Assembly: GCA_036172665.1 (NCBI GenBank)
Contig: CM069880.1
Coordinates: 5,954,501 to 6,018,500, forward strand
Direction: 5' to 3'
Source: Prosopocoilus inquinatus
Lineage: Eukaryota > Arthropoda > Insecta > Coleoptera > Lucanidae
Length of the DNA stretch: 64,000 nt
Below are positions 54,001 to 57,480 of this stretch, piece by piece (position 1 is the stretch's first letter; each line of letters opens with the position of its first letter). Under the pieces are notes generated by a model, which was given only the letters and a program-made list of their open reading frames with translations, had not been told where the DNA came from and did not search any database. The translations under genes were made by a program, and so were the position numbers.

Positions 54001-54793
54001 AAAGCACTGCTACTGCGTACTTTTTGTTTTAGCATAGATTTAATCAAAAACGATGCACTTTAGGTACAACAAATATTTTACAAACTGACCTTTATATTCG
54101 ACGAGAAATTCAAAAATGTAATAAAAATTTCATCATTTCATTTCATTTAAAATATCGAAGTAGGTACTTAATATGAGTTACTTCCGGTTACACATATTTG
54201 AAAATTGTTCAAGAATGAGAATACAAAACTAGGAAACTTTTGTACAAAACATTTTTACCTATTTTAAACAGTTTTCGCGTTAAGGAAGAAATACGTGCAC
54301 TTGGGCTACCCTGTATTATAGTCAGCAATTGTATTGCCGAAATATTATAAAAATTAATTAGGCACCTAGTATTTCAATTTATTACCTATCCTTCCATTGT
54401 TTAAATGACTAGTAAATTCAAAAATGAGAATAACGATATAAAAGTAAGTATTTAGCCAGATCACATTTTATTATTTACTTAGACAATTTTCAAAAAAATT
54501 GAATATATTCAATGAATAATTACATTAATTAAATAATTATCGATTAACACATCTACATTTCTCTTCGAGGGAAAAATCTTTCTGATCTTGAACCATTTCT
54601 AAGAAGTAGAAATAAATGTGTAAGTAATATGCTTACTTTGTACAACTTGTTCTTTTGGTACCAAACATCTTCTTCATCTTCAGCTTGCTGGAACGTTGAA
54701 TCCATATGCAGATCATCACGTGATCGTGAAAGAATTTTACGACGTGAAACCATCTCGGAAGGTGTTGTTGGTAAAGGCAGACCAATTTTACTT
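11955..54793 (-). CDS. exp: MH2-domain protein, Expansion/Rebuf family (partial; nine exons, N-terminus missing)
   Basis: Exons in transcript order are 54793-54637, 28186-28029, 23239-23167, 23107-22946, 19684-19486, 19434-19193, 19130-19040, 18987-18781 and 12046-11955. Each has AG/GT sites and all phases agree, giving 459 codons without the start. Exons 2-5 align with SMAD MH2 domains: EIWAKVIVLERNRRV, LTVNG, GFRIGLNGFDNPM, RHIGHGVKIKMD, ISKCNVYIKS, VLKLPGCAL, CLSAIAFVKTE and CPIWVLIINV match the known strand order. No MH1 domain or SSXS tail is seen. The C-terminal part is proline/histidine-rich (DKPPKLPPRE, PPPLPMVHQHHIHQQPIHQH), suggesting SH3/WW ligands. From family knowledge, insect Exp/Reb act apically with chitin synthase. 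The MH2 assignment is firm; the Exp/Reb name rests on memory. The last exon is the least certain. Confidence 0.8.
12047..14225. other. MH2-gene intron, mostly featureless AT-rich DNA
   Basis: Part of the 6.7-kb last intron. Long A/T runs, no protein-like frames. 13305-13950 begins TGTTAC and ends near GTAAC(A), with a GC-richer centre, and could be an old gypsy-type LTR, but its flanks do not give a clean duplication. Confidence 0.35.
14517..14630 (+). repeat. five-copy ~23-bp tandem repeat
   Basis: The unit 'tgaaggagaatgnttaaaaaa' is repeated at about 14517, 14541, 14564, 14586 and 14609, with small length changes. A short minisatellite inside the 14226-16200 element. Confidence 0.75.
14949..15080. 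repeat. 132-bp hairpin
   Basis: The left arm 'gcgttttctactgac...cactgagtgcgc' is mirrored by 'actcagtgcatgtagcg...agtagaaaacact'. Small foldback MITE, non-coding. Confidence 0.65.
16201..17384. other. intron sequence, nothing recognised
   Basis: A GC-richer patch around 16620-16930 contains related words (CAAGAACTAAA near 16643, 16750 and 16790) and may be an old repeat. I looked for an exon here on the - strand and found none with consistent splice sites. Confidence 0.35.
17385..17517. mobile_element. 133-bp TIR MITE, copy 1
   Basis: Starts AGGCGTTTACGAAAATTGGA and ends with the near-perfect complement (TCTAATTTTCGTAAACGCCT). A possible 3-bp ATC duplication flanks it. Same family as 61899-62029. 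Confidence 0.8.
17526..17550 (+). repeat. (CA)n microsatellite
   Basis: An uninterrupted run of CA dinucleotides, about 12 copies, directly after the MITE. Confidence 0.95.
17721..18557. mobile_element. 837-bp non-autonomous TIR element
   Basis: The left end GGAAGAGCGGGGTA and right end TACCCCGCTCTCCCC are inverted repeats. TACAG flanks both sides (17716-17720, 18558-18562), compatible with a 5-bp target duplication. The inner ends share 'gtccgaa/ttcgga' type words. The 72-codon frame inside (18134-18352, - strand) is not protein-like. A partial copy begins at 28561. Confidence 0.72.
18781..19684 (-). CDS. exp: MH2-domain gene, exons for the MH2 C-terminal half and proline-rich tail
   Basis: Four exons: 19684-19486 (FDMKKFQSNVNRELRRAYPD through MDMLKSKLPP, the last MH2 strands and helix), 19434-19193 (IMDIKNRPRIPIPDEDPYS, a Gly/Ser stretch, then PPKLPPRENMYHPHD), 19130-19040 (PDYDDHEEEGRLKPFPSS) and 18987-18781 (DDPYYCGLRARVPNFVSKSK, then a His/Pro-rich segment ending RSFESGI). 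Introns here are short (51-62 bp). Phases run 0/1, 1/0, 0/1 and 1/1. Frames on the + strand over this interval are shadows. Confidence 0.88.
20351..20932. mobile_element. 582-bp foldback element
   Basis: TATACACCGTGATTCAGAAA at the left is mirrored by the complement of TTCTCAATCACAGTGTATA at the right. The arms then share 'cccgatattttcaggg' and 'agaacatc'. Single ends of the same family occur at about 46315-46395 and 63886-64000, where the second is cut by the window edge. Confidence 0.8.
21480..21620 (-). pseudogene. copia-type pol C-terminus remnant
   Basis: Read on the - strand, one frame gives IVQKGDIRIEY and the next gives CQNNQVADIFTKSLSKQEF followed by a stop. This is the typical C-terminal RNase H end of Ty1/copia polyproteins. 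A frameshift lies between the two parts. No LTR could be delimited. An isolated fragment within an intron. Confidence 0.75.
22946..23239 (-). CDS. exp: MH2-domain gene, two exons of the MH2 core
   Basis: Exon 23239-23167 encodes IGLNGFDNPMRDQKTEEYKR and HIGH. Exon 23107-22946 encodes GVKIKMDDAGNILIKRISKC, NVYIKSTG and EVLKLPGCALEPEKPVK. Together they are the central MH2 beta-sandwich (compare the HIGKGV and FVQS positions of SMADs). They are separated by a 59-bp intron with standard sites, in phases 2/0 and 0/0. Confidence 0.9.
23757..24336. mobile_element. hAT non-autonomous element interrupted by a solo LTR
   Basis: Ends CAGGGGTAGTCAACCT and AGGTTGACTACCACTG are inverted repeats of hAT type. 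A perfect 8-bp duplication CTCTACAG flanks the element (23749-23756 and 24337-24344). Without the inserted LTR (23901-24238 plus one 4-bp duplication) the element is about 240 bp. Confidence 0.9.
23901..24238. mobile_element. solo LTR, gypsy-like
   Basis: 338 bp beginning TGTTACGAATTT and ending GGTTGTAACA, so it has TG...CA ends with a 6-bp inverted repeat (TGTTAC/GTAACA). The 4-bp duplication GTAT (23897-23900 and 24239-24242) flanks it. No internal region remains, as expected after recombination between LTRs. The clade is inferred from the ends and duplication length. Confidence 0.8.
24383..24610. mobile_element. 228-bp TIR MITE
   Basis: Starts GGTGGGTTTATACAGT and ends CTGTATAAACCCACC. 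ATAAA flanks both sides (24378-24382 and 24611-24615), compatible with a short target duplication. Both inner arms contain 'aaattaacaattag/ctaacaattaac' type words. Confidence 0.8.
25104..25288. repeat. 185-bp hairpin with hammerhead/PLE-like centre
   Basis: The arms 'ttgaattc...cggatt...ctactgccgacgtttcg' and 'cgaaacgtcggcagtag...aatccg...gaattcaa' are complementary. The loop contains CCTGATCAAG followed by GCGAAACGTCGG, the order of elements found at the ends of many Penelope-like and hammerhead-bearing retroelements. The core here (CUGAUCA) is not canonical. Confidence 0.6.
25289..27265. other. intron, nothing recognised
   Basis: AT-rich, with only short non-protein-like frames. No repeat arms were noticed. 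Confidence 0.35.
27274..27948. mobile_element. hAT non-autonomous element with triplicated interior
   Basis: 675 bp. Ends CAGTGGCGACTCGT and the complement of ACGAGCCGCTACTG. The 8-bp duplication is TTTATTAG (27266-27273) against ATTATTAG (27949-27956). The interior is a tandem of about three ~180-bp units marked by 'cgattgtttt...aggcgttggaaagctgagaaaaagc' near 27419, 27598 and 27774. Frames inside are not transposase-like. Confidence 0.85.
28029..28186 (-). CDS. exp: MH2-domain gene, exon 2 (start of the MH2 domain)
   Basis: Encodes DHIQEVLDKWTQIDDEIWAK, then VIVLERNRRVAKAYARAPVL, TVNGSDDGFDGF and the first two bases of Arg. EIWAKVIVLERN and LTVNG correspond to the first two MH2 strands (FWCSIAYFEL and VTVDG in SMADs). 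The acceptor is at 28187-28188 and the donor GTAAGT at 28023-28028. It is isolated by introns of 4.8 kb and 26.4 kb. Confidence 0.88.
28561..28760. mobile_element. partial copy of the 17721-18557 TIR element
   Basis: 'aggggaaagcggggtacgtt' followed by 'cggaca' matches the end of the 837-bp element. Only one end is present. The right limit is arbitrary. Confidence 0.55.
28788..29522 (-). pseudogene. gypsy-type retrotransposon gag remnant
   Basis: On the - strand, from an ATG at 29522, the broken frames give a SAP-like segment (LKKDELSAELMKFGLDIDGK, then VEDLRKRLLRYLR), then LRAQFKLLKG and WQRWNDFARDFKLFFPPEYR, which is the retrotransposon gag signature. A degraded zinc knuckle (RCGKEGVLSRDC) follows. 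Stops and frameshifts separate these pieces. The + strand frames here are shadows. Downstream pol is missing. Confidence 0.78.
29534..29554 (-). other. primer-binding-site-like sequence
   Basis: On the - strand, TGGCGCCCGACGAGCAGGGA lies 4 nt after the putative LTR end and just before gag. TGGCGCC is the usual start of a tRNA-primed site in gypsy and retroviral-type elements. Confidence 0.6.
29559..29905 (-). mobile_element. putative 5' LTR of the decayed gypsy element
   Basis: Read on the - strand it starts TGTTATAATGCGG and ends GGAAGTTACA, with TG...CA ends and length (347 bp) like the solo LTR at 23901. It adjoins the primer-binding site and gag. The outer boundary is inferred from the TG only. 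Confidence 0.5.
30549..32751 (-). pseudogene. LINE ORF2 (endonuclease-reverse transcriptase), broken
   Basis: The endonuclease parts are readable: HLNVRSMVNKMNEI, FGITETWLHKE, RGGGVAAYISN (stop at about 32475), a second stop near 32345, then ENIVILGDLNVN and SNLSDHNIVSCKLD. The RT N-terminal part continues in another frame (VVVPVPKSNRPEEFSDLRPI, IQSGFRKCHSTTTALL, MSKAFDSVNF) to about 30959. What follows (30955-30549) is the RT C-terminal tail (SFSYLATHIVNQIPNEIINS). The palm with YADD is absent, so the deletion is internal rather than a 5' truncation. Confidence 0.85.
32779..34029 (-). CDS. LINE ORF1 protein, 416 aa, intact frame
   Basis: An RNA-binding ORF1 of a non-LTR retrotransposon. The N-terminal PHD-like zinc finger has the C4-H-C3 spacing C9-C12, C25-C28, H33-C36 and C54-C57. 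A likely coiled coil lies around residues 95-155 (MSEQIHQLQNKLEQMIKHEI). Near the C-terminus are two zinc knuckles, CYRCCGFNHKATDC and CPICAEQHDVSEC. The frame is open from an ATG to a stop although the ORF2 next to it is dead. The + strand frames over the same bases are shadows. Confidence 0.88.
   Translation of the reverse strand: MASDTGSSCAFCKQPFSEIKAAIQCTFCKVYCHPLCGGVTDKRGFHMKKSTWRCIKCDPGPLSPSLDAAVVHVPSQSSKGTQDAAAVLARDITVEDLYKSVSCMSEQIHQLQNKLEQMIKHEIKTQSKVDQLINENRDLRSEIAGLRDIIDLTGASEITSADNTYAAKVKNKPKEPVIIIKPKNIEQKCKETKKVVRSNIDTKDLKISSVRKISKGGLVVECKGTDARTALGEQIVQKLGDKYEVKISDQKCPMLKLVGLEEKLSADRIVDLIRAQNEFIHQNAHIKILYIGKLKRSSRYYVLAEVDGFTFQSCMNEGYVNISWDICRVFKYIDILRCYRCCGFNHKATDCKKVIVCPICAEQHDVSECKAETKSCANCIYAKEKLKMKIVNTSHAVWEETCPVYRKKSRCAKTQN
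34444..35001. mobile_element. 558-bp foldback element
   Basis: Starts TACAGGGTGCTGCATTTTGA and ends GTTTCAAAACGCAGCACCCTGTA, with arms complementary through 'aacat(a)gg(a)aatccc', 'cgaatattggcttc' and 'cagacag/ctgtctg'. It lies just beyond the 5' leader of the LINE. Non-coding. A TA duplication is possible. Confidence 0.85.
35290..35715 (-). pseudogene. PIF/Harbinger-type nuclease N-terminal fragment
   Basis: A 141-codon frame. Its C-terminal half (AAALTVLLWLKKEKKKKIIW, TREWVLKRCDFGFHETLLCE, LRRKDSKQIF) resembles the N-terminal region of HARBI1-like DDE nucleases (a basic-aromatic W.R.W..R stretch followed by ..LL.ELR..D...F). The frame then stops and the catalytic DDE region is not found downstream. 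The first 80 residues are not recognised. The assignment is by eye. Confidence 0.5.
36018..36219. mobile_element. 202-bp TIR MITE
   Basis: 'aaagacacacggcg' at the left and 'cgccgtatgtgtcttt' at the right, extended inwards by 'gtcgagtc/gactcggc' and by 'tttaactttaatcttca/tgaagattaaaattaaa'. A compact hairpin. Confidence 0.8.
36375..37272 (-). pseudogene. LTR-retrotransposon gag-like coiled-coil ORF, broken
   Basis: From an ATG at 37272 the - strand reads a highly charged protein (MDKEQEQKRRDSDVAERRTM), then after stops MEILQIFEENKRETRCYIEA, INKVDERLTAIDNKIV and IQEHEEIQKQEIENLRTEYD. This looks like the coiled-coil N-terminal gag of insect gypsy-type elements. It lies directly downstream of a primer-binding-site-like sequence and an LTR. 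The hydrophobic + strand frames at 37028-37448 are shadows. Confidence 0.55.
37407..37691 (-). mobile_element. putative 5' LTR plus primer-binding site
   Basis: The LTR on the - strand starts TGTGACATTG (37691) and ends ATACATGACA (37431). It is followed after about 6 nt by TGGCACCGAACATCAACGG, a plausible tRNA-primer site, and then by the gag-like frame. No matching 3' LTR was found, so this is inferred from order and ends. Confidence 0.55.
37830..38410 (-). pseudogene. gag-protease fragment of an LTR retrotransposon
   Basis: Broken - strand frames give a gag segment (RKMKEGESIREYYFIMKALA, then SIDKESIIDGIPDE), a zinc knuckle CFNCAMLGHH-KDC (a stop replaces one residue), and a retropepsin motif (LDDTGSNLSLLRECEDYYN, then LKLNGPKVSLTGFG). 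The order gag-knuckle-protease is right for one element. It is heavily mutated. Confidence 0.7.
38420..38600 (-). pseudogene. gypsy-type reverse transcriptase fragment
   Basis: On the - strand PVIYLYDIIILNPSLQEHIE and RLKEVFDKLRQSNFRV match the catalytic palm of Ty3/gypsy RT, with the second catalytic position changed (YLDD to YLYD). It lies upstream, in reading direction, of a gag-protease piece, which is the wrong order for one element, so at least two insertions are joined here. Confidence 0.72.
39908..40180 (+). mobile_element. tRNA-derived SINE, + strand
   Basis: The tRNA-like head (39908-39972) has A-box-like GGTCCAGTGGTAAGGG and B-box-like GGTTCGCATCC. The body continues to a poly(A) run at 40171-40180. 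The body is shared with 40442-40682. The tail words 'ttattccat' and 'gcaaag' are shared with the SINE at 50661. It is not a functional tRNA: there is no proper acceptor stem. Confidence 0.82.
40442..40682 (-). mobile_element. tRNA-derived SINE, - strand copy
   Basis: An inverted copy of the same SINE family, 260 bp away. Its head on the - strand is GGTCCAAGTGGTAAGGGACC and the body includes 'ggcgaggaggtttggaag'. It contains a (GT)n stretch where the first copy has 'acacacac'. The 3' part is truncated relative to the other copy. Confidence 0.8.
41968..42592 (-). mobile_element. tandem-dimer retrozyme-like element with hammerhead-like motif (copy A)
   Basis: A 625-bp insertion flanked by the perfect 14-bp duplication ACTAATTTCTTAGT (41954-41967 and 42593-42606), inside the LINE endonuclease. 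It consists of tandem units of 301 bp (TAAAACAGCGACATC at 41968 and 42269), with the last ~100 bp inverted. Each unit contains a rod hairpin. The best, 42122-42210 read on the - strand, has CUGAAGA, stem AGCCC/GGGCU, GAAA and the stem III-like ACAGCUGU. No protein is encoded. Confidence 0.75.
42122..42210 (-). ncRNA. hammerhead-ribozyme-like hairpin
   Basis: On the - strand: outer arms GCAGU...ACUGC and CGAGC...GCUCG form a long stem I. The core is C3-U-G-A-A-G-A9 (42182-42176). Stem II is AGCCC(CAAGUA)GGGCU (42175-42160), followed by GAA (42159-42157). Stem III is a very short ACA-GC-UGU (42156-42049 side, ending at 42049 equals position 42149 minus-strand numbering in this rod), with the expected cleavage after the A at 42148. 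All conserved core positions are present. The tiny stem III is typical of retrozyme and PLE hammerheads that may work as dimers. Activity is inferred only. Confidence 0.6.
43778..44260 (-). pseudogene. copia-type integrase/linker fragment
   Basis: On the - strand: LPLYELYHERKPNVSMLREF followed by GCKV matches the copia integrase C-terminal signature (..PYELW..RKP..S.LR.FGC..Y). It is followed by a degraded segment in changed frames (DLRRKENFRRYRKTKSF) and by KFKRGPGRPRNK, the basic spacer typical before copia RT. Stops and frameshifts are present. Confidence 0.72.
44240..44470 (-). pseudogene. LINE reverse transcriptase fragment
   Basis: On the - strand: ATLRGLTKAFDCVNHTILNK and LQYYNF, then GVSQGSVLGP, i.e. 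the D-x-SKAFDCVNH and GVPQGSVLGP blocks of LINE RT. It abuts or slightly overlaps the copia fragment, and its orientation is opposite to the flanking LINE. Confidence 0.7.
44630..45035 (+). pseudogene. Penelope-like element fragment
   Basis: RLQFTVEKEDSNSVSFLNIN corresponds to the RT thumb start seen at 48000 (PQIQFSVEEDTNNSVPFLDI). Further on, the DNA from 44835 ('ccattacacaatac...ttttagccagtaaatctgt...ttattttctcgaattt') matches the complement of about 51580-51710. Between them, 44737-44800 matches the complement of 60110-60180 and is probably a separate repeat. Confidence 0.65.
45041..45862 (+). CDS. LINE reverse transcriptase, catalytic palm to C-terminus, open frame
   Basis: An open frame with DIVFGVPQGSILGPTLFITF, INDLGFFLRNS, CTLVCYADDTNVLIS (catalytic YADD intact), INRDKTSVILF, NNKLLGLTLDSHLQWSPHIS, LRFGIIHWGLSG and IQKYAIRIIAGLKRRDSCKE. 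This is the full second half of a CR1/Jockey-type RT. The first part of the RT is missing (replaced by PLE and other fragments). A retrozyme-like insertion enters near the end at 45875. The same orientation as 41130-43320 suggests one original LINE split by later insertions. Confidence 0.88.
45875..46259. mobile_element. retrozyme-like element, copy B
   Basis: Flanked by TATAATTTTTTC (45863-45874) and TATAATTTTCTC (46260-46271), a 12-bp duplication with one mismatch. The first half (to about 46083) is in the - orientation and includes the rod hairpin (45911-45988) with a degraded hammerhead core (UUGAUGAAGG, GAAAC lost). The second half is in the + orientation and ends at the family 3' end (CGTCGCTGTTTAAG). 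This is a head-to-head structure, probably from template switching. Confidence 0.72.
46310..46395. mobile_element. single end of the 20351-20932 foldback family
   Basis: 'aaggtgaccttatttttt', then 'aatatcaggcgatatttctg' and 'ctcacggtgtataac', match one arm of the foldback at 20351. The opposite arm is absent. Confidence 0.65.
47380..47875. mobile_element. ~496-bp foldback element
   Basis: The arms are reverse complements: 'tcttgggttt...tgcacaagaaaatttgaaac...cacgtttctggtgcaaggc' on the left, and 'gccttgcaccagaaacgtg...aaattttcttgtgcatgcaac...cccaaga' on the right. The centre is near 47625 with 'ccgtacttataaaatcg' facing its complement. Non-coding; the - strand frames here are arm sequence. 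Confidence 0.82.
47945..49130 (+). pseudogene. Penelope-like element with GIY-YIG endonuclease, copy 1
   Basis: The + strand encodes the RT thumb region (FNPQIQFSVEEDTNNSVPFL, VWYQKPTHSGRFININS), a linker broken by stops, and then the GIY-YIG endonuclease: YGIVYCIPCTERDQVYIGQT, SNCLKSRLSQHKSDC, ALLQYFKEKNH and a C-terminal FRSDIQNLNLAYEY. The RT-GIY-YIG fusion is diagnostic of Penelope-like elements. The 3' flank at 49058-49100 has a hammerhead-like CAGAUGAAGGCAA...UUGUCGAAAGC. The RT catalytic part lies outside or is lost (5' truncation). Confidence 0.85.
49303..49354 (+). mobile_element. retrozyme-like element, copy D (52 bp)
   Basis: Only the last 52 bp of the family (TTGTCAGGTC...GTCGCCGTTTTATCTG) are present, between perfect 12-bp duplications TTTAGGAATTAT (49291-49302 and 49355-49366). 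An extreme 5' truncation that pins down the 3' end of the family. Confidence 0.85.
49951..50036 (+). repeat. 44-bp tandem duplication
   Basis: 'aaaaataaagtgcttttgaa...aataaaactatag' occurs at 49951 and again at 49995, virtually identical. A recent local duplication. Confidence 0.9.
50661..50880 (+). mobile_element. second tRNA-derived SINE type
   Basis: The head has A-box-like TGGCTCAGCGGTTAGC and B-box-like GGGTTCGAATC, spaced as in a tRNA with a longer variable region. The body includes 'aataatgccataag' and an A-rich end after 'gcgcaaag'. The head differs from the SINEs at 39908/40442 but the 3' tail words are shared, suggesting a common LINE partner. Confidence 0.75.
51060..52034 (-). pseudogene. 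Penelope-like element, copy 2
   Basis: On the - strand: RT thumb (NIIRQTDKLINNWFHKSTWL, GRYTNFHSYTPKNYKIATI), a broken linker (ILASKSINSLNLIFSNLKTK), and GIY-YIG (CSNCNSVYIGETSQNLKKK, HKYHIQKNNQNHSMLVQHSL). It ends with IEMCKIKMSTNSINKRTDFA and a stop at 51213. The 3' region holds CCTGACGAAGCTGCC...GATAGCGAAAGG, a hammerhead-like hairpin, at about 51085-51125. It is joined head-to-head to copy 3. Confidence 0.82.
52035..52850 (+). pseudogene. Penelope-like element, copy 3 (GIY-YIG to 3' end)
   Basis: The + strand starts inside GIY-YIG (HKYHIQKNNQNHSMLVKHSL equivalent) and is interrupted by a 315-bp hairpin insertion (52117-52431). It continues with the C-terminal KIKMSTNSINKRTDFA-like stretch and the 3' region, including CCTGACGAAGCTATC...GATAGTGAAACG (about 52785-52815). 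It mirrors copy 2, with 3' ends pointing outwards. Confidence 0.8.
52117..52431. mobile_element. 315-bp hairpin element with 12-bp target duplication and hammerhead-like arms
   Basis: Flanked by AGTAAGTATTTT (52105-52116 and 52432-52443). The arms are complementary ('gaaattaacctcc...cacaataatttttat' against 'aaaaattattgtggg...aggttaatttc'). Each arm carries a hammerhead-like unit. The right arm reads CUGAAGAUGGCAGC UUA GCUGCC AAAA UACGUAUC. The left arm, complemented, has CUGAAGA...GCUGCC GAAA UACGUA. A 30-bp non-palindromic tail precedes the right duplication. Confidence 0.8.
52851..54636. other. intron, nothing recognised
   Basis: AT-rich. Isolated transposon-end-like phrases occur ('ggcacaccctgtata' near 53427, 'gggctaccctgtatta' near 54303) without their partners. 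No protein-like frames. Confidence 0.4.
54637..54793 (-). CDS. exp: MH2-domain gene, most upstream exon found
   Basis: Encodes SKIGLPLPTTPSEMVSRRKI, LSRSRDDLHMDSTFQQAEDE and EDVWYQKNKLYK. It is hydrophilic and probably disordered, with an Arg/Ser cluster ahead of the MH2 domain. The acceptor AG is at 54794-54795 and the donor GTAAGC at 54631-54636. One leading base completes a codon from an upstream exon not found in this window. Splice phase 0 into the 28186 exon supports the join. Confidence 0.75.
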
Positions 54794-56384
54794 CTGCAAC
54801 GGAAAAATATTATTACCATGATCAGTCATTCACACACAGTGTAACAATGACAAAAATACGTTTGATGTTATGTGGTGCAGTTTGTAGATCTGGTTAACTA
54901 AAGAACTTTGGTATATTAGAAGTACTTAAAACTATTTCATTTGAACTCTCTTTTAATCAGGTTGAAAGCTAAGTTAGAAATTCCCAGATAATTTAAATAA
55001 GCCGATCAAATTGTTGGAAAGAAAACAAATATTTATTAAATCTTAATTCTGGTTGCATGGCAACAATCAGGGCTATTCCGTAACATTGACATGCATATCA
55101 GTTGATATGGTCTTCAATAATAGAGGAGAACTTGATAGGAATTCATAACAATTCAAGTCGACTGCCAATTGAAGAGAGATGCATATTAATTTGATATCAC
55201 TCTTGATACGGATTGCAAGTTGTTACGAAACTGTTTACAGAATACCGATTTTGCAAGGTCACCTAATACATAGCAATAATTAAGAGGTATCAATTATGCC
55301 AAAAAAAATAAACAAAAATATTTGATATACAATGCTTTTTTTAACTGTGGCCAAAGTGATTTACATGGATAACATTTTGCGTCTTGCTAATTTACGTTTT
55401 AAGAAAATTTCAGTTTCTAATAATCAATTATAATTTATTACAAACTACACATTAACAGAACTACATGTACTGTCTAAAAGTGTTTGTGCGACAAATTAAT
55501 TAACTTCGATCTACTAGATTAATATTTGATCATTAATTTTTTTATTATTATTATTATTATTATAAATTCTAATATTAAAATAATTAAATTAAGTATGCCA
55601 TGTCATTCTGGTAATATGCAATTTTCTATTTTTATCTTGTTCTATAAATGATTAATTATGAGTTGCTAAATAAACGACTTATAATAATCCAAAAAGCAGC
55701 CCTTAGTAACTCCCTCTGTAGGTTTTGAAGGACACAAATGAAATTAATTCTAACTAATGTTTACATCATATAATAAATTATATTTTGAACGTTTGAATAC
55801 TAATAATATAAATATTCTTAAGTTCAAACACAAATAAAACATGTTTTGAGAAAAAAACAACAAATATCGATCAAGTAGATTCGTTTAAAAAGTGTGATAA
55901 AAATGTTCTACATGTCCTTCTTCACGTTTTAGATCATTTGGTAGAAGATCATCAAATGCTTTTCCAGTATTTATTAGATTCACGATTTAATTTCCGACAT
56001 TTCTTACTTGAAAATAACTACATTTATTTTATCGAAACGCATGAAGAATGTATTAATGGTATTAATTAGTGTACTTGCTTGCAATCTTTTTTTAATAAAA
56101 TTGAACATACTACTTTAACTATGCATAAATATTTATAGTTGTAAGAAATATAAAGAAAATAAAATTTCATTCAGATACGACAAGTAGTTTTTTAAAATAT
56201 TGGACAGTTTTTCAACATTGCTCCGCCGCCATTGCGCCGTGTGTCATAATAACATTTATTTTCTTTTGTAGTTTACCACTTACGGATAGAACACTGTTCC
56301 TAGATCTCAAATGTTAGTAGAATTGTAGTAGCGAACAGTGTCAGCTAATAATGTTCGTCTTGGTATGGACCATAAGGACATAAG
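54794..56384. other. no gene recognised
   Basis: Presumed intron or 5' flank of the MH2 gene. AT-rich, with an (ATT)n run at 55541-55563. I searched the - strand for another coding exon with a fitting donor phase and could not support one. Confidence 0.35.
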
Positions 56385-57300
56385 GTACTGTCTACTGTGA
56401 AAACCCAACACACTACATCAATTCAAAACAACATTGAGTCAAGAGATGTTTCTTTCAACTTCTAAGGCTCCGTCTACTACGGACACCCAACACACTAGAC
56501 CAGTTCAAAACAACATTGTGTAAGTGTCAAGAGAAGTTCCTTTCAACTTCTAAGGTACCGTCTACTACGGAAATCCAACACGCTACACCAATTCAAAACA
56601 ACATTGTGTAAGTGTCAAGAGAAGTGTCTTTCAACTTCTATGGTACCGTCTATTACGGAAACCCAACACTACATCAATTCAAAACAACATTGTCTAAGTG
56701 TCAAGAGATGTTTCTTTCAACTTCTAAGGCACCGTCTACTACGGAAGCCCAACACACTAGACCCAAAACAATATTATGTAAGTGTCCAGAGAAGTGTCTT
56801 TTAACTTCTAAGGTATCGTCTACTACAGAAACCCATCACACTACACCAGTTCAAAACAACATTGTGTAAGTGTCAAGAGAAGTTTCTTTCATCTTCTAAG
56901 GTACCGTCTACTATGGAAATCCAACACGCTACACCAATTCAAAACAACATTGTGTTAGTGTCAAGAGAAGTGTCTTTCAACTTCTAAGGCACCGTCTACT
57001 ACGGAAGCTCAATACACTAGACCCAAAACAACATTGTAAATGTTAAGAGAAGTTTGTTTGCACCTTCTTAGGTGCCGTTTATTACGGAAATCCAACACAC
57101 TACACTTATTGAAAACAACAATATGTAAAATGTCAAAAGAAGTGTCTTAACTTCTAAAGTTTGTGTCTACTACGGGAACCCAACACACTAACCAGTTCAA
57201 AACAATATTGTGTAAGTGTCAAGAGAAGTTTCTTTTAACTTCTTAAGTACCGTCTGTTACGAAAACCCAACACACTACATCATTCAACTTCCTTGATATT
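56385..57300 (+). repeat. ~88-bp tandem array, about 11-12 units
   Basis: A unit built of 'gtgtaagtgtcaagagaag', 'tttcaacttctaagg', 'accgtctactacgga', 'acccaacacactac' and 'ttcaaaacaacatt' repeats. The 'tctact' marker occurs at 56391, 56473, 56561, 56649, 56735, 56819, 56907, 56995, 57078, 57166 and 57253 (spacing 82-88). Unit variants recur (for example 'aatccaacacgctacacc' at 56561 and 56911), suggesting multi-unit duplications. Confidence 0.92.
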
Positions 57301-57346
57301 TTTTAAGGTTTTACAAATCAAGAACAAATTAGTCATTTAGACACTA

Positions 57347-57480
57347 ATAGTCAACTTTTATTCAATCATAACAAAGTGAGCAAACTCACAGCACAGTCAA
57401 CTTTTAAGCAATCATCACAAAAGTGAGAAACCTTACAATCAACTTTTAAACAATCATAACAAAAGTGAGAATACTCAGCA
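57347..57480 (+). repeat. three-copy ~46-bp tandem repeat
   Basis: 'tcaacttttaancaatcat' followed by 'aacaaaagtgagaa' occurs three times directly downstream of the 88-bp array. It is followed (57480-57900) by GC-richer sequence with repeated 'cagtacactggact' phrases, which may be retroelement LTR debris. Confidence 0.7.
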
